From: Alnus glutinosa
Lineage: Eukaryota; Streptophyta; Magnoliopsida; Fagales; Betulaceae
Assembly (NCBI RefSeq): GCF_958979055.1
Contig: NC_084888.1
Span: 2,312,001 to 2,376,000 of the forward strand
Direction of reading: 5' to 3'
Length of the DNA stretch: 64,000 nt
In this document: piece after piece, positions 24,262 to 35,300 of the stretch
Layout: every line of letters starts with the position of its first letter
Position numbering within the stretch: position 1 is the first letter of the stretch
The notes under the pieces: model-generated
Told to the model about the DNA's origin: nothing
The model's input: the letters and a program-made list of their open reading frames with translations, nothing else
Databases searched by the model: none
Translations under genes and position numbers: made by a program

Positions 24262-25816
24262 AAGGAAGCGGTTTGATCAAATTGGTGACCAGTTTGAGTG
24301 GTTTGGGGATCGGATTGGCGCACTAACTGAGCAATTTCCCACCTTGGGGGTGCTAACGAGCGTTGCCATCAACTAAATTTGCTTTTCGTGAAGGAAGATG
24401 ACGAGTTTAGTGTTAAGGATGAGCTTATTAATCCATTTGCAAAGCATAGATCAAGTAGGGAGCGCCCCTTAGTGCCAAACAATGCTAGCAGATGGGAGGC
24501 AGGGTTCAAACTTGACATATCGGAGTTCCAAGGTTGCTTGCTTGCAACCCGAAGAATTTTTGGATGGGCAGCCGATGAGGAGATCTTGGATTTCAAGGAG
24601 GTTCTTGAAGATAGGAGAGCTCCTTTGGTGGCAACCAAGTTTAGTCGGAGATCTGTTTTATGGTGGTAACAATTGAATTAAAGTAGAGTGCGGCAAGAGG
24701 AAACCAAGATCAATAGTTGGGATACACTGTTGAAACACACGAGAGCGGTGGCGGTTGTTGATTTTGCAGAGTCAGATGATCAATTGGTTTTGAGATACGA
24801 GACAACAATTTCAAGATGCTTTAAATTTCTTTGATCCTATTAATGAATTTGAAGCCCAACAAAGGGCTTTGTACTTGGAGAAAACATTGTCTAGTAGACC
24901 ATTAGGAATCGTAGGAGGAAGTATTGGAGGTAATAGTCGCCCAAATCCCACACCACCTGTACGTAATGTTGTTCCACTACTTACACGGAATAAAGGGTAG
25001 CCGAATGCCCAGCCTAACAAGGTGGCTTTGACTAGTGCCCCACCACGCTGTTTCAAATTTGGTGAACATGGACATAGGATAACAGGTTGTAGAAATGTTG
25101 GTCGTTATGGGAACAATCCTAGTGTGCATCGTTAGATTTGGTTCATGTTTAGGACTTGCAAGATTCTACTGCCAAGTATAAGGCGAATGCGGATAAGAAG
25201 CGACATTTTGTGGAGTTTGAGGTGGGCGATTTTTTGTGGGTAGTGTTGACTAAAGATAGATTCCCCGTGGAATATAACATGCTTGCTGCCAGTTTGAAAT
25301 AGTTGAGAAAATCAGTTATACTACTTATCGGTTGAAGCTTCCTAGTCACATCAAGACGTCTAATGTAGTTAATGTCAAGCATTAAGTTTCGTACATCGGT
25401 AATTCTTTTGATGACGATGCGAATTCGAGATATAATTCTCTACAACCCAGGGAGGACGATGTAGATCAATAGCCCATATATACATGAAGAAATTTGAGAA
25501 GAGGTGGTGTTCAAACAACATCATCTCTCGTTCAAATAGAATCGCAAGATGTTCTTCAGAGTGATTTTTCGAAAGCCTCGATTGCTATAACGATCGAAGC
25601 GCATTCGATCTAGGGTGTTCTCGAGGGTACTCCTGAAAGCCCCGTTCGCAATAGTGTTCATAGGTAGTTCAAACCGTGTAAGGACGGCTTGGTCGCCATG
25701 CTAGGAGTGCTTTTTCTTCTTTTTTCTTGCAATCCCTTGAATTTTTCTTGGTTTTGTGGAAGAATTGTGAGTTGTGTGCTTGTAGATTCAGTGACCCACT
25801 ATGTCTCGTTGCATCA
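24262..25816 (+). mobile_element. Remnant of the same Ty3/gypsy element, unit C
   Basis: Counterpart of the gag-like, integrase-end and 3' LTR (about 25482-25816) parts seen in unit B; the 5' LTR is absent. Its 3' border is the same GTTGG. Broken; its left part is replaced by a G-rich tract and the neighbouring TIR element. Confidence 0.8.
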
Positions 25817-26110
25817 GTTGGGGGCTTTGATCAAATGCTAAAAGCTCCAGAAATGATGTGTATTTTGGTTGTATTATCTATAGAATGTATTCCAGAGGAA
25901 TATGGCTTTCTTTTCGGAAGAAGTTGCAAAGATGAGAAAGAATTTCCTATTGGTAGCAAATAATTATCCATTAAGCAATGGAAATACTATTTAAATTAAA
26001 AGGAAGATAGATTATGCCCTTATTCTTGCAACAACGAACTAACAGGGTTAGCTATACAACTAATCTTCATAATTAAATATCATTACTGTATAGGTAAATC
26101 GTTTTAGACT

Positions 26111-26325
26111 TTAAGAGTGCATTTGGTACGCGGATTAGAGCCTAGAATAGAATAGCTATTCCATTCGTTCTATTACTTTATTATTCATGAGAATAACTAT
26201 TCCACAAAATGAAGTATATTTATTCCTCCAAAAAAGGAAATGAATAGCCATTCATTTCTTGTTTGGAATAGCACTCTTGCTAACATTCACACAAAAGCCC
26301 TAGGGATCTCTCTCTCTCTCTCTCT
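26111..26325. mobile_element. Left part of the intron-2 TIR element, unit C
   Basis: Aligns with the left end of 15488-16552 (TTTGGTACGCGGATTAGAGC and following AATAGCTATTCC). The right end is missing because of later rearrangement. Confidence 0.6.
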
Positions 26326-27045
26326 CTCCCCCTCTGACATTGGTATACCCAACAAGGACGATTTCACAAAGGCTCAAGCTTCAACCCAATTAAGTCCACA
26401 GGCTCATCAGAATGTGAAGGCCCAATTGAAGAAATCCTGATGCGGTCTAAAGAGTTCTAAAAAACCTCGTGGCCGTCCAATTATATATCATTTTCAACAC
26501 ATGCCTGGGTTTAATTTGAGGTTCAAAATCTTATCTTTCCAACGAAAAAGGTTTCAGTTCAGTTGGAGTTGCATGCCAAAAGTTATGATCGTTTGAAGTG
26601 GAGTGATCAGGCTTCTTAGGAATATGCATTAAGGTGACTGTTTGTCCCCTTGTCTGCTGCCCCACTAATTGATGATTGTTTTCTGCAATTATTACTTATT
26701 TAACTTCATTAGATGCTTATCTTAAGCTTAAAATATTATTATAAGCTTATATAATACTTGTGTGTGCAAGTGTGGGGGAGACTAGAGTTTTGTATTAAAC
26801 CCCAGCCTTTGGCTTGTAAGAAGAGAGTTCTCCTTGTATCTCTATATCTCTTTGGTGTGATCCTTAGAGTGGTGACGTTCTAAAAGTTCTGTATCCCTTG
26901 TTCTAATCCTTTGGGTGGTGATATTCTATATCCTTTTGGTGTTATCTCTTGGGTGGTGAACTTCTATATTTCATTTTGAGTGTGAGTTTGTGTAATTGTT
27001 TCCATCTCCATTTTTGTTCGGTATCACCTTCCCGTGACTCTGTTG
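26326..27045. mobile_element. Unit-C-specific insertion of uncertain type
   Basis: About 0.7 kb splits a segment that is continuous in unit B (CTCTCTCTCCC followed by TGACCCTGTCGTACC). It contains a GTGTGGGGGAGA purine run and repeated GGGTGGTGA(A/T) phrases. It may be an LTR-element remnant, but no ends or coding region were recognised. Confidence 0.45.
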
Positions 27046-27093
27046 TACCCTCCTTTCCTTCAGCGGTGGCGGATGCAGAGAACTCACTGGCAT

Positions 27094-27337
27094 TGATAAA
27101 ATAAATATATAAAATAGAGAATATATGTGAAAGAGAGAAAGAGAGGAAGAGAAATAGTGGAAATATATTAAGGACTACATTGTATTGAGTAGCTCATCTT
27201 ACATATTACTAGAGACCTCTATACATAGAGATGCTATGAGTAGTGACTAAGAAACCCTAGAGTAATTAAGGTATGGAATAAACCCTAATAGGAAAGATAC
27301 GGTATACATAATATTGAGAATATAAAATATTCTAACA
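27094..27337 (-). mobile_element. Solo LTR in intron 2 of copy C
   Basis: On the minus strand it starts TGTTAGAATATTTTATATTC and ends TTTATTTTATCA, the TG...CA form of an LTR, with no internal domain. The 5-bp flanks are GGCAT and GTCAT, and unit B has the unoccupied ACTGGCATTAAGCC at about 17290. It is therefore younger than the duplication. The short LTR suggests a small copia-like or TRIM element. Confidence 0.8.
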
Positions 27338-27799
27338 GTCATTAAGCCATTAATTTGGTCATAGAGGAAGAAAATTCCAGGCTAAAGACAAGTTCTGCTA
27401 ACTCGTTACCATGATGTCTTGCTTTTGATTTGTTACCATGATGTCTTACTTTTGATTGTTTTCTAGTAGCATATCCATGCACATGCTTGATGATTGTGAT
27501 TTCTTTTACTGCTTTCACATTGTTATGCCTTTTTGTTCTTTTTCCTTTTTCAAATTCCCGCCAGGTTCTACTTTTTCTGTATACAGGAGGAGGTGATAGT
27601 TGATGGCTCTGTGGGCAGGAGTGAAAGAAATTTTACTGTAGTTGCAGTGGAGTTCAATATGCCAAGTTATGAATTGTTGTGGTTTCGACAAATTCGAATT
27701 TTTGTTTCAGTTTAAATCTCTACCTTTTAATGTTTTTGTGAAACCCATTAAGAATGTTCCATTGGTTTGGCATATTGAAAAATGTGATAGTTAAAAAAG

Positions 27800-28730
27800 T
27801 AATATAAAAATCATATTTAGATTTTTGGTTAGCCATTTTGCATAAGTCATTGGAAGTGCTCTACTACTCTTACTTCCACTTCGTTTGTTACTAATTATGA
27901 ATTGAGTCCACAGTATTTGCTGAATTCTACCATGCACCAAAATTTTCTTGCTGAAATAGAACTGACAAACGGTTAAGGAGAGTTGATAAGTTAAAAAAAT
28001 GTGTTGAGACATGGAGGAAATGCAAATGTGTAAGTGTTTTAATTTCATATTCAATAACTTTATCATGGGGTGAATTTATGAGCTTTTATAGAAGAGGAGA
28101 AAGAAGATGATTATGATGTTATCTTGATGTTTAACCAAGGAATGGATAAGGATCCTATGCAATTTGATTGACCTAATTGAATGGAATTCAAGCAGCCTAT
28201 AGAGAATGTGTTGTAAGGCCCACCTATTTAGGCAGCTCAAAATACAGGGGTACTTACCTGGAATAAGTAGGCTCCGTAACTTTTCTTTGTAAGGTTACTT
28301 GAATTGTGCGCAATTTAGACACTAAATTGTAAAAGATTCCGATATCTAAGGAATTGGTGTTATCATTTCATGATTCTTCACCATGGAGTTAAAAATTTTG
28401 GGTAGTACTCTAGCCTTCCTTAGTTTAGGAAAGAGAAGAAGATTTGTTGCGGGTGAATTTTTTGGAATTTTGGAGGATTTTCCTTCCATTTAGGAAAGAG
28501 GAGTTTAATAAATATGTTGCTAGGGCTCTTAAACATATATAACTAGTTAAACAACCCAATTAGATGATAAATGATCGAAGATGATAACCATTTAATGATA
28601 AATAATAGCTAAGAATTTTTTTATTTTTTATTTTTTTAAAATAATTCTATTACGAAGTACTCTATAAAATATAAATCCTAAACATTGATGCACTTTCTTA
28701 AATATGTCATAAATGGTTATATGGATGGAC
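27800..28730. other. Non-coding 3' flank of copy C
   Basis: Counterpart of 18190-19280 without the MITE. No gene seen. Confidence 0.6.
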
Positions 28731-29091
28731 GAAGCGGTAAATAAGAGCAAAAGAGCTCGGTTATGAGCCCCAAGCTGTAAAGATAACAACAACCGTCAAG
28801 TGGTTGTCGCAGGAGAAGTACCGTCGAGAACCGAACGGGATCCGTCGACGTACGAGGAACAAACATAGTTGATTACAAAAGTCTCCATTATTTGATTAAA
28901 CCACAAAAGAGCTGGGGAGACGAAAACCCACGAAACACAAAGAAAGCAACAACAACAACAACAAAAACAAAAAAAACAGTTGTAGTGGCCGAGGAAAAGG
29001 GCGGCAATATTCCATAAAACTTAATAACTTATTATTATAATACTCATCCACTCCCTTGCTCGTGTTGAGGGTGATCCGATCCGTTCCATAT

Positions 29092-29510
29092 TCATGGTAC
29101 TGCTTCATCAAAAGGATGGCAACCATCTTTACATCTTTGTTCAGCTTGTTCTAACTCTTGGGAATAGCAATCACTAGTCCTACTACCTTTAAACACGCAA
29201 CACCAACATTGATCTCCGTCGGTAGCCCCGGGACATGTTTTCAATTTGCAGAGTGGAATATTTATTTTGCTCTCACCCAAATCGGCAACACCGTTGCCAG
29301 AGCCATCAGTTTGGTTGCCTGATAATGTCACATTGAGCAAATACAACAGTAATATATATGTTGTTACAGTACTCAGATAAATCCAATAGAAATAGAGAAA
29401 AAAAGATAAATTGAAGCAATAATAATTAGAGATATATGCTTACATTCATCAAGTGCCAAGAGAGCGACCAAAACAACACAGAAAAGAGCCAGGCGAGCAG
29501 TGGCAGCCAT
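29092..29510 (-). CDS. Secreted eight-cysteine peptide, ESF1-like, copy C
   Basis: Exons on the minus strand are 29510-29444 and 29318-29092, 97 residues, with the same split Cys codon as copy B. Signal peptide and all core cysteines, including CWCC, are kept. Changes from copy B cluster between CWCCV and the next Cys (FKGSRTSD versus LDTDDHD) and at the C-terminal tail after GCHP. The frame is intact, so this copy may be functional even though the adjacent thioesterase has decayed. A secreted signalling role is inferred from the family resemblance only. Confidence 0.78.
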
Positions 29511-29570
29511 GGTTAATTGTGCGTCTTCTAGCTGTGCGGGAATTTGTACATCAAGAAGGATGGATGTTGG

Positions 29571-29580
29571 TTTTTATATA
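29571..29580 (-). promoter_or_regulatory. TATA box of ESF1-like copy C
   Basis: Reads TATATAAAAA on the minus strand about 61-70 bp before the ATG, within the promoter block shared with copies B and D. Confidence 0.65.
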
Positions 29581-30314
29581 CAACGACTTTGAAGGACAAT
29601 GCAATCCCACGATGATCAAAACTATCTATTTATAGCTCTACGTGAATATCTATCTTAGAATTTAGAAGAGATTAATTAGGCATGGTTTTTATTAATTTAG
29701 GACAACTTTGACTTCTTCAGATAAGAATTCACGTCAAATAACTGGTAAAATTGCAGCTGATCAGTTTGTAGCACCCAACATTTTAAATCCTGAAATATGA
29801 ATGTCTTAAATTGAAATTTAAGACTAAATAATAATATAATGGTAAATTCCAAAAAGAATATAAAGACTATATGAATATTTATATAATTAAATGTTCACTG
29901 ATATATGTAATGTATAAAGTAATAAGGAGTACTTAAGGTATTATTGAGAGTTATATAGAATATTAAAAGATGAATAAAATGATAATAAGGAATATTATAT
30001 CTTTTATTACTCATTATACGTTTACCAAATACGTCATTATAATGCCCAAATTCAATTGGGTATTCCATAATAGCACCATTACGCTGTCAAAAATCCTAAA
30101 ACGTTTTTAAGCATTAGTAGCACTAATGTCGTTATGCCTTCAAATTTTACAAATGGTATAATAGTAAATGTTCATATTTATGCCGTTATGTCATCCATAT
30201 GTTTTTAAAGTATTGTTCCCATTATCTACACTAATGGGATTACTATGTCCGTTTTTATACAAAATTATTAAGCTTTTAGCATACTAATGATGTTATAATG
30301 ACCGTTTTAATTAC

Positions 30315-30416
30315 ATCTTCAAGGGGTATCAATCGGCTAAGAACCACACCTCATGAAGCGGAGCTCACTAGTTCGAATCCCCCCTCCTCCTCTTGTGTGA
30401 ACATGTCAAAAAAAAA
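30315..30416 (+). mobile_element. Short tRNA-related SINE
   Basis: Box-A-like ATCGGCTAAGAACC, box-B-like TAGTTCGAATCCC, end ACATGTC plus A-tail. Flanks ATGACCGTTTTAATTAC (30298-30314) and ATGACCTTTTTAATTAC (30417-30433) match at 16 of 17 bases. Same family as 914-1011. Confidence 0.85.
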
Positions 30417-30564
30417 ATGACCTTTTTAATTACTTTAAAAGTATTTTATGCATTAACTACATAGATGTCGTAGTAATGCCCTTACGAAAAAATATATATA
30501 TATATCGCAATGCTAACTATCTATTATTTTTATGCCTTCATAATATCCAAGTAACATTAGGAGG

Positions 30565-31530
30565 ATATAGTAAGTGCTTTAATTTCATATTCAATAACAC
30601 TAAGAATTTTTTTGTATTTTACCATGGGGTGAATTCATGAGCTTTTATATAAGAGAAAGAAGATGATTACGAGGTTATCTTGATGTTTAGCCCAGGGGTG
30701 GGTTAGCATCTTCTACAATTTGATTAACCTAATTGCATGAAATTCAAGCAGCCTATAGAGAATGGGTTGCAAGGCCCACCTATCTTAAGCAGTTCAGAGT
30801 ACAAGGCCACTTACCTGAAATAAGTAGGCGCCGCAGCCTTTCTTTGTTTTGTAAGATTACCTGAATTGCGTGCAATTAGACACTTCATTGTAGAAGATCC
30901 TAATATCTAAGGATTGATGTTATCATTTCAAGATTCTTCCACCATGGAGTTATAAATTTTGGATAATACTCTAGCCTGCTCTTAGTTTAGGGAAGGAGAA
31001 CTTGCTGCATACGAGTCTTTTGAAATTTTGGGGGATTTTCCTTCCATTTAGGAAAGAGGTGTTTAAGAAATATGTTGCTAGTACTTTTAAACCTATATGT
31101 ATTTAAACCTATAAGGATTAGAGAATATCTAATCCTTATAAAAATAAGGAGAAAATTGTCCAAAGAAATGTGAAAAGACAATTTTGCTCTTATTTTTACG
31201 AGGACCGGATACAATTGAACCGGAAAGAAACCTAATTAGATGATAAATGAAGAGAATAACCATTTAATGGAAAATAGTAGCTAAGATTTTTTTTTATTTT
31301 ATTTTATTTTAAAAAAAATATATATATTATGAAGAACTCTATAAATATTATATATCCTAAACATTGACGTACTTCCTTAAATAGGTAATAAATGGTTATA
31401 TGGATGGATATTTGACTATCTATTACCCCTCCAAACCCACCCAAATCCGGAATGATTGAAAATAAATGAATGCATATCATTAGCACCGTACAGAAAGAAT
31501 GCCGCATCAGAGTTTCACTTCATAAATCGG
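30565..31530. repeat. Third partial copy of the unit 3' flank
   Basis: Resembles 18390-19400 and 28030-28730: TTTAATTTCATATTCAATAAC, the GGGGTGAATTCATGAGC block, and through to GAGTTTCACTTCAT. It has neither a thioesterase exon nor an ESF1-like exon. It shows an earlier or additional duplication in this array. Confidence 0.75.
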
Positions 31531-31539
31531 TAGTACCAT

Positions 31540-32329
31540 TTATACCCTTTTGACATTGAAAAAACGAGTTAAACAAGCTGCTTATATAATGGCTAAAACA
31601 CACCCAAAAATGAGCCAGCCACGTCTATAAGCAGGAAAGCATTGTGTACAGGGTCTCAGCAAGAGCTATTTCTCTGCAGCAGCCCAACGTCACTTCTTCA
31701 CATCTTGTGTAAGAATGTATTCTTGCAACCCCTGTGGCTGTGACTAGCCTCAAGGTTAACCTCTTCACTTCCGGCACTATTTTATTGGTTTGCTTGCTTT
31801 CACCTTAGTGTCCTGCTAGTATGGTAAGAAGTTCTGCTGAATTGTAATTTGTAAGGCAAAACCCTTGAAAGAGAAAAAAAAAAAAAAAACATTAATTTAG
31901 CTTGCTATGAAAAAATTCAAGGAAAAATCATTTGTAAGTTGTAACTGTATCTTAAGAGAAATTTGCATTACACTATCGATTGGGTTTCTGAACCAGTAAA
32001 ATAGTATCAGATAGGCAGTAGTGATTAAATTTGATGAGAGATAATTCCAAAACTCCATGGGGGAACTAATTAAGGGGTGGGTTAGGTTAGAGCTGATACT
32101 ATCAATTTTGAAATATGGGGGGGGAAGAAGAAAAGCAGAAGTTATACCGAAGGAAGCTGGTGCCATGGACGCCTGCTTTACCTCAATGAGAATGTTTTTT
32201 TTTTTTTTTGAAATTAATGAGAATGTATTATATACAAGTCAAATAAAACAACTGAAATGATCTAAAATTTCACTATCATCCGAGATCAGAAAAAGTTCAC
32301 GGTTACTTGTACTGACCACTTCTTAGGCT
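31540..32329. other. Gene-free spacer before the cpFtsY 3' end
   Basis: No supported gene. The part next to 32330 is the likely 3'UTR of cpFtsY. Confidence 0.45.
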
Positions 32330-35300
32330 TTATGAAAATATGGCATTAACGAAGGCCTCTGCATCAAAGGGTTGAAGGTCTTCAACACCTTCTCCAACAC
32401 CCACAAACTTCACAGGGATGCCAAGCTCATCAACCACACTGACCTGAAACAAGAAATTACAGTTTACTGATTACCAAGATCATCTTAAATATAAATATAT
32501 AAGAGGATGAAAAAGGTAAGCTAGAAAGTACACCAGAGAATATTGTTCAGATGAAAATTAAAACATACCACGCAGCCTCCTCGGGCAGAACCATCAAGTT
32601 TTGTCAAAATCAAACCAGTAATTCCAACGACCTGCCACAAAAGATCCAAGTCAGATATTTACATAAACGTTGTATTGCCTCAAAAAAAAACAGTCACATG
32701 CGAAAGGCAAAGATGGGAATAATACTTCATTGAACTCTCTTGCTTGTGGAAGCATATTCAAACCGGTGGTCCCATCCAAAACTAGCAGGATCTCCTGCAA
32801 ATAAAACGATATCATTATAGACAAGTCTTAGAAAACATACTTACCAAATAAGAGTTTTAAAACATTACATCGCACAACAGAGACAAACAAAATTTGGTTA
32901 GACAAGGAGTCGTCGTTCATATAGATCCAGATATGAAAACAAAAATTTACGTATGCCATTCTCCAGTTGTCCAAACACACCAATTCAAAGAGACCAGAAG
33001 AGATGACTACTCTAAATGGAATAACTACAGTTGTCCAAACAAACCAATTTACAGCATATAACTAACATCTAATATTTTTCATTTGGGAAACCTGTCTGTA
33101 GATTACAATAATAGCTGGTACTTGAGACGGAAACCAGTATACGGGAGTAACACAGGAAAAATAAGTCCCTTATAACATATATTGGGATAAGTAAAAACCG
33201 AAGAAGGATGACAAATGGTATACACCCACACTGAATGAGTTGTTACCTTTTTATAGAAAAGAAAAAAAAATAAAAAAAATAAATCAGTTTTTCAATAGTA
33301 CCACTAGCTTATGTCACGAAGGGCCAAAGCAAATAACAGACATGAGGTCATACTTCAGTACAGCATCATAGAGGTCATACTTTAGTACCATATCCAAGAT
33401 CCCCACCCCGAATTTTCTCAGGCATGCCTCCAGATTCGCAAACATTCAAACATATAATACTTCAATTGTAAAAGAAAGAAAAGCTGCCATAATTTGAACT
33501 TACATTTGGTGCACCAGTAACAACTTTGCCCACAGCTTTTTTACATGCAATCAACTCTTCCATTAGGCTGTAATTAGTGTGTAGACCTGACAACATAAAA
33601 TTACAGTTGTGCTGAAATTTAATCCACTAAGAGGCACATTAAACCATGCTAAAAGCAAAAAGCTAACCATGAAAGCTGTATACTTACGTCCAGACGTATC
33701 ACATAACACTACATCAAAACCTTGATCCTTCCCTCTTTTCACAGCTTGTGAAAGAACTATTAAGAAGCACTTTAATATCATGAATTAGTATTTATAAAAT
33801 CGCATCTAAAACTTCTACAGACAACAGAACATTTGAAATGAAATGCAAAAATGAATTCACTAGACTAGTTTACTTTAGTTGTCTACCTGATGATGCTTTG
33901 GCCTTATCCCTTTCAGCCACAACAATCTCACACCCAGTCCTCTCAGCCCATATCTCCAGCTGATCACTAGCAGCTGCTCTAAAAGTATCGCCTGCTGCCA
34001 TCAATATCTGGCACATTTTCAAAAAATAGAATGAAGAACCAACTCATGATGTAGTCATGCTCCACTTGGCAGCTTTTAGAAATGTGAAGAAGAAAAGCAA
34101 CAAGAAGTCGAACTAATTAAACTTTTGAAACATTAGCTTCATCTAGTACAAGACCATCATATGTGCGTATGATTATGTACACACAATAACCCATCACCTC
34201 AAATATCAGACACCTCTAGAATTCCTGAAATATCCTGATCTCTCCATGAAGACTTCAAAAACCTTTGTATAAATATGATTTTAACCCCCATTTGCCTCCC
34301 TCCATAAAATTTTTTTATCACTCTTGTAACAAACAAGACTAATAGTCACATGTGGAGTAAAACTAACTTGGTAATTGCTTCTCCTAATTTAGTCCAACCA
34401 AAATCCCGTTATATCTTAGAATACCAACCCGACTGAAAAAGTCAGACAAGCTTATTTAAGTTTTTGTCTATAACAACACAAGTTGTGCTAGACAATAGCA
34501 TCAACTACAAGTCAAGTCCTTTCTATCCTCAGAAAAGAAGAAGTATGTTTGATGTTTTCTCCCAGAGCAATATAAATCATCCTACGATATAAGGTAATTT
34601 AAACCAAATTTGAACTTGTGGAGGTCACTAAAAGAAGCCCTTAGCTCCTTATGTAAATATGAGTAATGCATAAACCACACCTCCATCCCACTCTCATCCT
34701 ATTGGGATGACGTGGTAGTGTTCATCAACTTTTGAATCAGCCTTCGTTAAAAAAAAAAAAAAATCAAGAGTTGATGGCGCTGTCACGTGAGTCTAGCGGG
34801 ATAGAGGTGTGGTTTTTAGCATTTCACTTCAAACATAAACCATATGCTTCAAATTCAATTGTCAGATTTGGAAGGAACAAGTCCAAATTTTATGTTGCCT
34901 AAAAAGAACTGAAATCTTAAAAACAGTTATCACAAGAAAACTGCATATAACAAACAGTAGTATTATTATGTGAAGTAATGTGCTCGGAAAGGTTGACATG
35001 ATAGGATTCAAAAAAAAAAAAAAAAAAGATTCTCAATATGTTTTCCTTCTATACAGCAGATATTTCTCTTAGTACTCATACTCACAAACTAAAAAATAGA
35101 TAAAACTAAGGGACCTTACTAAGTACAGTTCAGGTCCTCAAATGAACAACAAATTCCAGTGTCTCGTTTTTCTTCTTTGTAAGGCATTCTCCTCATTATA
35201 TTCCATTGCAGGAAAAGCAATAATAATCTCACCTTGGCCCCTTCATTTTTCAGTCTATAGGCCAGCTTTCCTGCAAGGAGCAGTTAAACTGAATGTCATT

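Larger units (their letters stand above)
22095..27715 (+). pseudogene. Thioesterase copy C, probably non-functional
   Basis: Exons 1 (22095-22343) and 2 (23236-23385) match copy B closely and stay open. Exon 2 has one extra codon (GGFVAADVAE versus GGFVAIVAE) just before the active-site Glu. Exon 3 starts normally at 27587, but relative to copy B about 63 bp are missing between GAGTTCAA and ATGCC, joining the frame to a foreign tail that ends at 27715. This removes the last beta strands (the TARATFY region) and the AKL peroxisome signal, replacing them with about 19 unrelated residues ending VSV. Intron 2 is ~4.2 kb and loaded with insertions. A transcript could still be made, but a folded, peroxisomal enzyme is unlikely. 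Confidence 0.8.
22005..30175. repeat. Segmental duplication unit C (~8.2 kb)
   Basis: Second tandem copy of the unit at 11905-20780. It has lost the 5' LTR and start of the gypsy fossil, part of the intron-2 TIR element and the SINE. It has gained a long-TIR element, a solo LTR and a poly-C expansion. Confidence 0.85.
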
